From an uncultured Sphingomonadales bacterium (GTDB lineage Bacteria > Pseudomonadota > Alphaproteobacteria > Sphingomonadales > Sphingomonadaceae), in contig CAIWFP010000410.1 in assembly GCA_903911985.1 (NCBI GenBank), positions 1-5,073 on the forward strand: a stretch of DNA of 5,073 nt, in the 5' to 3' direction. The position numbers and the translations under genes were made by a program. The notes beneath the pieces are model-generated. The model was not told where the DNA came from. It saw nothing but the letters and a program-made list of their open reading frames with translations, and searched no databases. Below, in pieces: positions 1-5,073 of the stretch (its first letter is position 1; every line of letters begins with the position of its first letter).

Positions 1-1
1 A

Positions 2-970
2 CAGGGCATTGTGTTCTCCGGCGTCGGCAAAACCGCCAGCGAAATGGCCCGCGCGCTGGAGGCGGGCATTGGCCAGTTCAACCTCGAAAGCGAGGAAGAG
101 GGCGTGGAACTGGCCGCCATCGCCGCCGCCCTGGGCAAGACCGCGCAGGCCGCGCTGCGGGTGAATCCCGATGTGGATGCCGGCACCCACGGCAAGATCT
201 CCACCGGCAAGGCCGAGAACAAGTTCGGCGTGCCCTATGACCGGGCAGACGGCATCTATGCGCGCCTCGCCGCCCTGTCAGGCCTGAACATGCGCGGCCT
301 TGCCGTGCACATCGGCAGCCAGCTTTCCAGCCTCGCCCCGCTGGAGGCGGCCTTCACCAAGATGGGCGAACTCATGGGCGCCATCCGGGCGCAGGGTCTT
401 GCCGTTACCCATATGGATCTGGGTGGCGGCATCGGCGTGCCCTACAAGGCCGGCGAAATCTTCCCCAGCCCCGCCGATTATGGCGCGATGGTGGCGCGCG
501 TCACCGCCGATTGGGGCGCCACGCTGATGTTCGAGCCGGGCCGGGTGATCGCCGGCAATTCGGGTGTGCTGCTGTGCCAAGTTATCCGGGTGAAAGAGGG
601 GGTGGCCGCGCCCTTCGTGGTGGTGGATGCGGCGATGAATGATCTCGCCCGCCCGGCAATGTACGACGCGTGGCACGATTTTCTCGCCGTGGCCCCCAGC
701 GGCCAGCGGATGACCGCCAATATCGTTGGCCCCATCTGCGAAAGCTCTGATACTTTCGCCATGGGCCGCGAGATCGATGCGGTGGCTCCCGGCGATCTGG
801 CCGTGTTCCGCACCGCCGGGGCCTATGGCGCGACCATGGCCTCCACCTACAACAGCCGCGCGCTGGTGCCCGAGGTGATGGTGGATGGCAGCCGCTGGGC
901 GGTGGTGGCCGAGCGGATCGACCCCGCCACCATCCTCGCCGCTGAGCATGTGCCGGACTGGTTGAGCTAG
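2..970 (+). CDS. lysA: Diaminopimelate decarboxylase, 5'-truncated by window edge
   Basis: PLP-dependent fold-type III enzyme that decarboxylates meso-2,6-diaminopimelate to L-lysine in the cytoplasm, the last step of lysine synthesis. The window opens in frame (QGIVFSGVGKT), and the visible 322 residues are about three quarters of the usual ~420. Family landmarks appear in order: FSGVGKT at the start, RVNPDVDAGTH, the HIGSQ motif (near base 308), the phosphate-binding GGGIG loop (near 422), EPGR (near 533), the active-site CESSD cysteine motif (near 737) and GAYGATMASTYN (near 818). The PLP-binding lysine lies upstream, outside the window. The frame runs uninterrupted to TAG at 968-970. The next gene begins 19 bases later on the same strand, which suggests shared transcription. 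Identification is secure; only the N-terminus is unseen. Confidence 0.96.
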   Translation, partial: QGIVFSGVGKTASEMARALEAGIGQFNLESEEEGVELAAIAAALGKTAQAALRVNPDVDAGTHGKISTGKAENKFGVPYDRADGIYARLAALSGLNMRGLAVHIGSQLSSLAPLEAAFTKMGELMGAIRAQGLAVTHMDLGGGIGVPYKAGEIFPSPADYGAMVARVTADWGATLMFEPGRVIAGNSGVLLCQVIRVKEGVAAPFVVVDAAMNDLARPAMYDAWHDFLAVAPSGQRMTANIVGPICESSDTFAMGREIDAVAPGDLAVFRTAGAYGATMASTYNSRALVPEVMVDGSRWAVVAERIDPATILAAEHVPDWLS

Positions 971-989
971 TGGCTGGGCTAACCTGACC

Positions 990-1859
990 GTGACCCTCCC
1001 GCTGCCCCTGTTCCACCGTATCGCCGGGCAACCGGTGATCGTGCTGGGCACGGGCGAGGGCGCCATGGCCAAGCGCCGGCTGGTGGAGCGGGCCGGGGGG
1101 CTGGTGGTGGGCGACATCGCCGCCGGCCTGGCACAAGGGGCCCGGCTGGCCTTCATCGCCCATGAAAGCCATGTGGACGCCGTGTCTGGCGCTGATCCCG
1201 ACAGATCCGCCGCTGATGCCGCCGCCCTGCGCGCCGCCGGGCTGCTGGTGAATGTCGTCGACCGGCCTGATCTCTGCGATTTCACCACCCCTGCCATCGT
1301 TGATCGCGCGCCGGTGCTGCTGGCGATTGGCACGGGCGGCGCTTCGGCGGGTCTGGCCAAGGCGCTGCGCTTGCGGCTGGAGACCTTGCTCCCGGCAAAG
1401 CTCGGTGCGCTGGCGGATGCGCTGGCTGCGGCACGGCAGGCCTTGCGTGCGCGCTATCCCGACGCCGGGCACCGCCGCCGCGCGCTGGATGCGGCGCTGG
1501 GTGAGGGTGGGGTGCTGGATCCGCTGGGCGATGATGGTAGCGGCGCCTCAGCGGGCGCGCGGGTTGCCGCGTGGCTGGAGAAAACCGACGAGGCGGACGA
1601 TCTCTCAGGCCCCGATAAATCGCCCAATGAAACCCCCAGTGAGGTCATAGTGATTCGCCTCGCCTCGGCTGATCCGGAGGATTTGACCCTGCGCGAGGCA
1701 CGCCTGCTGGGCGGCGCGGACCAAATCGCGCATGAGCCGGGCGTTTCGCCAGAGGTTCTGGCGCGCGCCCGCGCGGATGCCGGGCGCATCGCGATTGGCC
1801 GGGATCAGCCCCCCCCAGTGGTGAAGGGGCGGTTAATCGTGCTGCGCACATTAGACTAA
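990..1859 (+). CDS. cysG: Precorrin-2 dehydrogenase / sirohydrochlorin ferrochelatase with vestigial methyltransferase tail
   Basis: By family, this cytoplasmic enzyme oxidises precorrin-2 to sirohydrochlorin with NAD+ and inserts Fe2+ to give siroheme, the cofactor of sulfite and nitrite reductases. The start is GTG at 990, chosen because LPLFHRIAGQPVIVLG matches the family N-terminus; no clear Shine-Dalgarno precedes it. A glycine-rich dinucleotide loop (GTGEGAMAKRR, 20-30) is followed by a shortened Rossmann region, then NVVDRPDLCDF, where Asp91 aligns with the catalytic Asp104 of Salmonella CysG. The segment LAIGTGGASAGLAKALR follows, with Thr115 in place of CysG Ser128. Residues 218-289 resemble only the first part of the uroporphyrinogen-III methyltransferase domain (VIVIRLASADPEDLTLREARLL...SPEVLARARADA), with the SAM-binding GAGPGD changed to ASADPED. 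The protein stops where a VRLKGGD-like motif would be. Methylation must therefore come from a separate CobA. At 289 residues it is far shorter than full CysG (457). Confidence 0.88.
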   Translation: MTLPLPLFHRIAGQPVIVLGTGEGAMAKRRLVERAGGLVVGDIAAGLAQGARLAFIAHESHVDAVSGADPDRSAADAAALRAAGLLVNVVDRPDLCDFTTPAIVDRAPVLLAIGTGGASAGLAKALRLRLETLLPAKLGALADALAAARQALRARYPDAGHRRRALDAALGEGGVLDPLGDDGSGASAGARVAAWLEKTDEADDLSGPDKSPNETPSEVIVIRLASADPEDLTLREARLLGGADQIAHEPGVSPEVLARARADAGRIAIGRDQPPPVVKGRLIVLRTLD

Positions 1860-1866
1860 GACGTCA

Positions 1867-1902
1867 CCGTAAGCCTACGGCACCCCGTGATTACAGGGTT
1901 TT
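1867..1902 (+). terminator. Weak tandem hairpins after cysG, possible terminator
   Basis: Two short inverted repeats lie just after the cysG stop. The first is CCGTA/TACGG around a 4-base loop (1867-1880). The second is CCCGT/AC-a-GGG (1884-1898), with one bulged A, followed directly by TTTT (1899-1902) and then AA. The second has the layout of an intrinsic terminator, but its stem is only five pairs with a bulge, so termination would be weak or partial. If it works, it separates the lysA-cysG transcript from the small-peptide operon downstream. Confidence 0.35.
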
Positions 1903-1939
1903 AACTTCAGACAGGCGCCCTTCGTGGTGATGTTTCCCC

Positions 1940-1960
1940 GGCGAGACAAGCGGTCTCGCC
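1940..1960 (+). promoter_or_regulatory. Perfect 8-bp hairpin upstream of the small-peptide gene
   Basis: GGCGAGAC (1940-1947) and GTCTCGCC (1953-1960) are exact inverse complements around the 5-base loop AAGCG. The structure ends five bases before the Shine-Dalgarno sequence of the 48-codon gene. No T-run follows, so it does not look like an intrinsic terminator. It could be a 5'-UTR hairpin that stabilises the message or affects ribosome access, or a dyad operator for a dimeric regulator. The sequence alone does not decide between these. Confidence 0.5.
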
Positions 1961-1965
1961 TCAAC

Positions 1966-1972
1966 AAGGGGA
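1966..1972 (+). promoter_or_regulatory. Strong Shine-Dalgarno that fixes the small-gene start
   Basis: AAGGGGA, close to the anti-16S consensus, lies six bases before the ATG at 1979. It is one of the better ribosome binding sites in the window and is the main reason to accept such a short frame as a real gene. Confidence 0.7.
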
Positions 1973-1978
1973 CCTACC

Positions 1979-2125
1979 ATGAGCCTGCCCAAAATCGACG
2001 TTACCGCCCTGCCCGACCTGCCCGAGATGACCGGCGTGTTCGGCAGCCACCAGCACCAGTCGCCTCAGGCGCAGTCGAACGACATTCTCATCGTTCTGAT
2101 GTGCTACATCTACGAAATCGCCTGA
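1979..2125 (+). CDS. 48-residue small peptide, candidate precursor peptide
   Basis: Short gene of unknown function: ATG with a strong Shine-Dalgarno, stop TGA at 2123-2125. The product begins MSLPKIDVTALPDLPEMTG and continues into FGSHQHQSPQAQSND, a polar stretch rich in Gln, His and Ser. It ends in a hydrophobic tail, DILIVLMCYIYEIA, with the only cysteine (Cys42) and two tyrosines (43 and 45). There is no signal peptide, and the tail is too short for a convincing membrane span. A leader-like front and a distinctive C-terminus, 36 bases ahead of two larger genes of which one looks like a metalloenzyme, fit a RiPP-type precursor. That role is inferred from layout; I recognise no known precursor family. 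Alternatives are a small structural or regulatory protein translated with the two downstream partners. An overlapping frame (1924-2178) lacks a ribosome site and was not preferred. Confidence 0.72.
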   Translation: MSLPKIDVTALPDLPEMTGVFGSHQHQSPQAQSNDILIVLMCYIYEIA

Positions 2126-2161
2126 AACTTTGGTGCCGGTCTGCGCCGAGGAGGTGGCCCG

Positions 2162-3199
2162 ATGCAGCTTCGCGCTGAAATAGCAGCCCTTCGGCGTGAC
2201 GATACGCCGCAACGCCGGGCGCAGGCCGCACTGATGGTGGCGATGGATCGCTGGCGGGCTGAGCCTCAGCCCGCCGCGGTTCACACCGAACTCGAAGCCT
2301 TTGAGCAGGGCGCGGATATCGCCCAATGCCCGGCCTTGGCGGCTCTGTTCACCCCCGGCAATCCGGCGGGTCAGTCGCTCGTCGCTGGCCTTGTGGCGGC
2401 GATGATCGGCGAACTTTCCGCCGATCCGCTGGGCCATGTGCCGATGCGCCATTCCACCGATGGCACCACCTCCACCTTGTTGGTGGCCAAGGCGGGCCTT
2501 GCCACGCTGACGCTGGTGGCGATCGATGGGGTGGGTCTCGCCCGTGCCCCCGCGCCGGTGGCGATCAGCTATGCCCCCGGCGAGGCGTGGGAGCAGGTTC
2601 TGGCCGGCGGCGCCCGTGCCGAAATGGTGACGTGCCACACGGGAGCCGGCCCGGTAGAAAAGGCCGACGCAAGGCTGGAGCGCGAACCCCTGACCCTGCG
2701 CGCTGGTATCTGTCTGGCGCGCGATTGCCGCCGCGAGGCCCTGTTGCTGCATGGCGTGGAGGGGCGGCTGGTGACGCTGCGCCTGCACCGCCCGCACACT
2801 CCTCAGCATGGGGGCAACGACCCGGTGCGCGAATATGCGCTGGATAGCGGCAAGCTGCTGCACCGCGCCGCCGGAACCCCCGCCGAAAGCCGCTATGAGC
2901 TGATGATCTCGCTGCTCGGCCGGATGGGCCGCGCCGATGCCGCCCCGCTGCTGGCCAGCATGGCGCTGGGGCCGGATTCGCCGGGCCTTCGCTGGCAGGC
3001 GATGTGCGAATGCCTTGGGCTGGATACGGCCACCGGGTTCAGGGCGCTATCCAGCCTGTCGCGCCGCGCCGATGACCCGCTGGCCACCCCCGCCGCCGCC
3101 TTGCGCGCGCAATTGCTCGAAAGCTGGCCGCAACTGGCGGTGCTGGAGCCGGAGCCAGAGACGGAGCCAGAGACGGAGAAGACCGCATGCCCCGCGTAA
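2162..3199 (+). CDS. Cupin-like protein with helical HEAT-like tail, probable non-catalytic paralogue
   Basis: 345-residue cytoplasmic protein of no family I can name. ATG at 2162 follows a very good Shine-Dalgarno (GAGGAGGT, 2148-2155) by six bases. Residues 1-85 are mostly helical. Residues ~93-215 look beta-rich and cupin-like (RHSTDGTTSTLLVAKAG, then ATLTLVAIDG, later GRLVTLRLHR). Residues ~243-325 are helical with HEAT-like periodicity (YELMISLLGRMGRADAAPLL, LRWQAMCECLGL). Layout and several segments parallel the next gene's product: REYALDSGK beside DQYRVDTVK, and LRWQAMCECL beside MRLHAWDALA. Where that protein has H178 and H182, this one has Asp188 and Glu192 (LARDCRREA), and it lacks the HDH motif, so it may be a scaffold or pseudoenzyme partner. 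The C-terminus (EPEPETEPETEK) is an acidic, low-complexity tail coded by a 12-base repeat. It overlaps the next gene by 13 bases. Confidence 0.9.
   Translation: MQLRAEIAALRRDDTPQRRAQAALMVAMDRWRAEPQPAAVHTELEAFEQGADIAQCPALAALFTPGNPAGQSLVAGLVAAMIGELSADPLGHVPMRHSTDGTTSTLLVAKAGLATLTLVAIDGVGLARAPAPVAISYAPGEAWEQVLAGGARAEMVTCHTGAGPVEKADARLEREPLTLRAGICLARDCRREALLLHGVEGRLVTLRLHRPHTPQHGGNDPVREYALDSGKLLHRAAGTPAESRYELMISLLGRMGRADAAPLLASMALGPDSPGLRWQAMCECLGLDTATGFRALSSLSRRADDPLATPAAALRAQLLESWPQLAVLEPEPETEPETEKTACPA
3151..3174 (+). repeat. Two exact tandem copies of a 12-base unit
   Basis: GGAGCCAGAGAC occurs twice in exact tandem (3151-3162, 3163-3174), flanked by partial copies: GGAGCC at 3145-3150 and GGAG at 3175-3178. 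It encodes the EPETEPET part of the acidic tail of the 2162-3199 product. The unit length is a multiple of three, so gain or loss of a copy by slippage keeps the frame. The trailing partial copy supplies GGAGAAG (3175-3181), the likely ribosome site for the next gene. Confidence 0.85.
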
Positions 3200-4101
3200 T
3201 CGACATTGCCGACGATGGGGTCATCAGCCTCGATGAATGCGCCGAGGCCATGGCCACCGTGGGTTTCAGCCCCACTGACGAGGCGAGCCTTGCCCATGGC
3301 GCGCTGATGCTGCGGCGGCTGGGCAACAACAAGAGCTTCCTTGGCGACATTCTGGTGGATTATCTTGAGGCCCACCACCGCGACGATCCGCTGGACAATA
3401 GCTATGGCCCGCAGGTCATCATGCTGGCCCGCCCCGGGACACGGGCTATTGGGGGCAACTGCTTCCTGCGCGCCAACATCTGGCCGAGCCGCGACGAGCA
3501 CATGATGCGCGCCAGCGGCGGCGATGCCTTCGTCTATGGCCTGCCGCACGACCACAATTTCAACTTCCTCACGCTCGGTTATTTCGGCCCCGGCTATTGG
3601 AGCGACTATTACGAGTTCGATTACGAGGATGTCGTCGGCTGGCGCGGCGAGAAGGTGGACTTGCGCTATGTTGGTCGCGAGCGGCTGGAGGAGGGCAAGA
3701 TCATGCTCTATCGCGCCCATATCGATGTGCACGCCCAGCTTCCCGCCGATGCCCTGTCGGTCTCGCTGAACATCATGCACACCAGCGGCGCGCAGGGCTG
3801 GCTCGACCAGTATCGCGTCGACACCGTCAAGGGCGAGATCGGCGCGATCCTCAGCCACGGCGCCAGCGAGGCGGTTTTGCGCATCGCGGTGGGGCTGGGC
3901 GGCGGGGAGGCTTGCGATCTGGCCCACCGCTTCGCCCACCACCACCCCAGCGACCGGATGCGCCTGCACGCGTGGGACGCGCTGGCCTCGCTCACCCCGG
4001 ATGCCGCCGCGAAGGATGCGCTGTGGCGCGAGGCGGAAGGGTGTGGCGCAAGACTGGTGACCATGGAGGCCAAGGCGAGGCGGGCGGAACTGGTGGGGTG
4101 A
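3187..4101 (+). CDS. Cupin-like putative metalloenzyme with helical HEAT-like tail
   Basis: 304-residue cytoplasmic protein; no named family recognised. ATG at 3187 lies inside the end of the previous gene, with GGAGAAG five bases upstream, so translation is probably coupled. Residues 1-75 are helical and acidic. Residues ~75-200 look like a cupin barrel: SYGPQVIMLARPG, then YGLPHDHNFNFLTLGYFGPG with an HxH pair (His121, His123), then GKIMLYRAHIDVHAQLPADA with His178 and His182, then SVSLNIM. HDH plus a histidine 55-60 residues later resembles the three-histidine iron site of cysteine-dioxygenase-type cupins, which suggests an Fe(II) or other metal-dependent oxidative enzyme. The glutamate of the classical germin motif is not seen. 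Residues ~220-300 are helical and HEAT-like, resembling the tail of the 2162-3199 product. With that protein and the 48-residue peptide it forms one operon. Substrate unknown; the peptide is the obvious candidate by position. Confidence 0.91.
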   Translation: MPRVIDIADDGVISLDECAEAMATVGFSPTDEASLAHGALMLRRLGNNKSFLGDILVDYLEAHHRDDPLDNSYGPQVIMLARPGTRAIGGNCFLRANIWPSRDEHMMRASGGDAFVYGLPHDHNFNFLTLGYFGPGYWSDYYEFDYEDVVGWRGEKVDLRYVGRERLEEGKIMLYRAHIDVHAQLPADALSVSLNIMHTSGAQGWLDQYRVDTVKGEIGAILSHGASEAVLRIAVGLGGGEACDLAHRFAHHHPSDRMRLHAWDALASLTPDAAAKDALWREAEGCGARLVTMEAKARRAELVG

Positions 4102-4126
4102 GCAAGCGGTTTAGGAAGGGATAGTC

Positions 4127-4145
4127 TTGGGGCCTTAGGCCCCAA
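4127..4145. terminator. 8-bp GC-rich hairpin between convergent genes
   Basis: TTGGGGCC (4127-4134) and GGCCCCAA (4138-4145) pair perfectly around the three-base loop TTA, 25 bases after the stop of the metalloenzyme-like gene. Neither strand has a T-run after the stem. Position and stability suggest an end-of-operon structure for the plus-strand genes, acting as a weak terminator or as protection of the 3' end, but it is not a canonical intrinsic terminator. Confidence 0.5.
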
Positions 4146-4190
4146 ACCCCAGTCCTGTATGGGTGGCGTATCCTCTCGGCGAGGCGCCCT

Positions 4191-4206
4191 GCCGCGAAGC
4201 GGCTTT
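4191..4206 (+). terminator. Short hairpin with TTT, possible plus-strand terminator
   Basis: GCCGC-GAA-GCGGC (4191-4203) is a perfect 5-bp stem with a three-base loop, followed by TTT and then G. It could act as a second, weak terminator for the three-gene operon. The rest of the 151-base convergent gap (4102-4252) holds nothing else I can support. Confidence 0.35.
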
Positions 4207-4252
4207 GACTAGCCTGCGCCCCTGCGAAAATTGCCCCTATGCGCTGAAAATC

Positions 4253-4774
4253 TTAAAACCTGCCGCCGGTCAGCGCGTCCGTCGCGGCCTGCAGGATCAC
4301 CGCTGCCGCCGCTGAATCGATGCGGGTTGCCCGTTTGGCGCGGCTCATGTCCTGGGCGATGAGGTCACGCTCGGCGCTGGTGGTGCTCCAGCGTTCGTCC
4401 CACAGCAGGATCGGCAGTTCCAGCACGCCGAGGTTGCGGGCATAGGCGCGGGCGGATTGGGCACGCGGGCCTTCCGACCCATCCATGTTCAGCGGCAGGC
4501 CGATGACGATACCCTTCACTCCGCGTTCGGCGATGAGGGCGGCGAGCAGGGCCTTGTCGGCGCCGAATTTACCGCGTTTCAGCGTCTTGCCCGGGCTGGC
4601 GAAGGCCCATGATGCGTCGCAAAAGGCAGTGCCGATGGTCTGGGTGCCAAGGTCGAGGCCGATCAGCGCGCCGCCACCGGGCAATCCTTGCGCGAACTCG
4701 CGCGCGCCGGTGGTGATCAGCGGTGCCAAGGCCAGCGCCCGCGATGTTTCATGGCGGGGGACTGCTGGTGCCAT
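4253..4774 (-). CDS. ruvX: RuvX/YqgF Holliday-junction resolvase-like, pre-16S rRNA nuclease
   Basis: Cytoplasmic RNase H-fold nuclease of the YqgF/RuvX family, linked to maturation of the 5' end of 16S rRNA and related in fold to RuvC. The core is complete: GLDLGTQTIGTAF (39-51, with Asp41 on the first strand), IVIGLPLNMDGSEG (89-102), LLWDERWST (123-131, DE at 126-127) and the final acidic residue in RIDSAAAAVILQ (Asp153). It ends GGRF and TAA. The ATG at 4774 gives 173 residues but overlaps the upstream gene by 58 bases, with a GGAAG only one base before it. A TTG at 4729 would start MAPLITTGAREFAQGLPGG, which matches the N-terminus I expect from sphingomonad homologues, and cuts the overlap to 13 bases. 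Function is secure; the start is not. Confidence 0.93.
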   Translation of the reverse strand: MAPAVPRHETSRALALAPLITTGAREFAQGLPGGGALIGLDLGTQTIGTAFCDASWAFASPGKTLKRGKFGADKALLAALIAERGVKGIVIGLPLNMDGSEGPRAQSARAYARNLGVLELPILLWDERWSTTSAERDLIAQDMSRAKRATRIDSAAAAVILQAATDALTGGRF

Positions 4775-5073
4775 GCTTCCACGCGCCGCGTCACATCGGC
4801 GCGCACATTCGCCCAGAACAGCGGGATGTCATAGGTGTGATAATTGTTGCCGGGCAGCACATAGGGGCCCATCTGCGGCCCCTGGCCGATGCTGAGAAAG
4901 CCATCGGGACGGCAGGTCGCGCCCACCATGCCCGGCACCAGCGCCCCGCCGCCAAGGCTGGAATAAGGCACCAGCGTGCCGAGGTTCGCCGAGGACGGGG
5001 CGGAATCGCCGGGGGCGCCGGTGATGGGATTGACGCTGAGGAACGGGCTGTTCTTGCGAATCTTGCCATCCAG
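4717..5073 (-). CDS. C-terminal part of a probable DUF3089-type alpha/beta hydrolase
   Basis: The frame is open from the window edge (first visible residues LDGKIRKNSPFLSVNP) to TGA at 4719-4717, giving 118 residues. The end of the protein carries NPITGAPG, then LGTLVPY, GGALVPGMVGATCRPDGFLS, and LPGNNYHTYDIPLFWANVRADV. From memory this resembles the C-terminus of DUF3089 proteins, a tannase-like alpha/beta hydrolase family; the histidine in NYHTYD would be the natural candidate for the catalytic His. The nucleophile and most of the fold lie outside the window, so this is a family guess, not a demonstrated activity. It overlaps the start of ruvX on the same strand, which implies co-transcription and possibly coupled translation. 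The basic, Trp-rich tail (KHRGRWPWHR) lies largely in the overlap. Confidence 0.72.
   Translation of the reverse strand: MDGKIRKNSPFLSVNPITGAPGDSAPSSANLGTLVPYSSLGGGALVPGMVGATCRPDGFLSIGQGPQMGPYVLPGNNYHTYDIPLFWANVRADVTRRVEAWHQQSPAMKHRGRWPWHR

Noticed and set aside
278..1360. Long open frame on the minus strand (360 codons) antisense to lysA and cysG
   Set aside because: Its product is Ala/Arg/His-rich low-complexity sequence with no recognisable motif, typical of the antisense of GC-rich genes, and both genes opposite are clearly recognised.
1809..1816. Run of eight C in the 3' end of cysG as a possible frameshift or phase-variation tract
   Set aside because: The gene ends about 40 bases later and the current frame continues through an SUMT-like KGRLIVLRTLD, so nothing suggests a broken reading frame.
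1860..1978. Sigma-70-type promoter before the peptide gene
   Set aside because: No convincing -35/-10 pair with correct spacing was found; TTTTAAC is only a partial -10 match. A promoter may exist but cannot be placed by eye.
1924..2178. Plus-strand frame of 84 codons overlapping the 48-codon gene
   Set aside because: Starts at GTG without a Shine-Dalgarno, is Arg/Pro-rich, and runs into the next gene; the 1979 frame has a strong ribosome site and fits the operon spacing.
1961..2863. Minus-strand open frame of 300 codons opposite the small peptide and first large gene
   Set aside because: Composition is Gln/His/Arg/Gly-rich shadow coding; the plus-strand genes have good ribosome sites and coherent packing.
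2893..3969. Minus-strand open frame of 358 codons opposite the two large genes
   Set aside because: No motif or convincing start; the plus-strand product opposite has clear domain-like organisation.
4102..4252. Small RNA or tRNA gene in the convergent gap
   Set aside because: Only short isolated hairpins are present; no cloverleaf or longer conserved-looking structure could be folded.

Overview
The window is GC-rich, densely packed bacterial DNA, most likely chromosomal and from an alphaproteobacterium of the Sphingomonadales (Sphingomonas, Novosphingobium or Erythrobacter type). This rests on protein character rather than any marker gene. The precorrin-2 dehydrogenase has a shortened N-terminal fold and a vestigial methyltransferase tail, and RuvX has an N-terminus of the ITT...FA..LP.GGALIGLD type; from memory I associate both with sphingomonads.

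Left part, plus strand (2-1859): the 3' two thirds of lysA (diaminopimelate decarboxylase, last step of lysine synthesis) is followed after 19 bases by a cysG-type precorrin-2 dehydrogenase/ferrochelatase (siroheme synthesis). These are housekeeping genes and probably co-transcribed. A 119-base gap follows, with a weak terminator-like hairpin and then a perfect 8-bp hairpin just before the next ribosome binding site.

Middle part, plus strand (1979-4101): a compact three-gene unit of unknown function, the most interesting part of the window. It starts with a 48-codon gene with a strong Shine-Dalgarno sequence, whose product has a polar, Pro/Gln/His-rich body and a short hydrophobic C-terminus with one cysteine. 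Two larger genes of 345 and 304 codons follow; the first starts 36 bases later and the two overlap by 13 bases. By eye the two large proteins share a layout, a cupin-like beta-rich part followed by a helical HEAT-like tail, and look like divergent paralogues. Only the second keeps a plausible metal site (HDH at 121-123 and histidines at 178/182), arranged like a cysteine-dioxygenase-type cupin. A small peptide gene beside a putative metalloenzyme and an inactive-looking paralogue suggests a peptide-modification (RiPP-like) cassette. That function is inference only.

Right part, minus strand (4253-5073): ruvX (Holliday-junction resolvase-like/pre-16S rRNA nuclease) lies downstream of, and overlaps, the 3' end of a gene whose product looks like the C-terminus of a DUF3089-type alpha/beta hydrolase. 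These converge on the middle unit across a 151-base gap holding two hairpins. No RNA gene, mobile element, CRISPR array or origin was seen.
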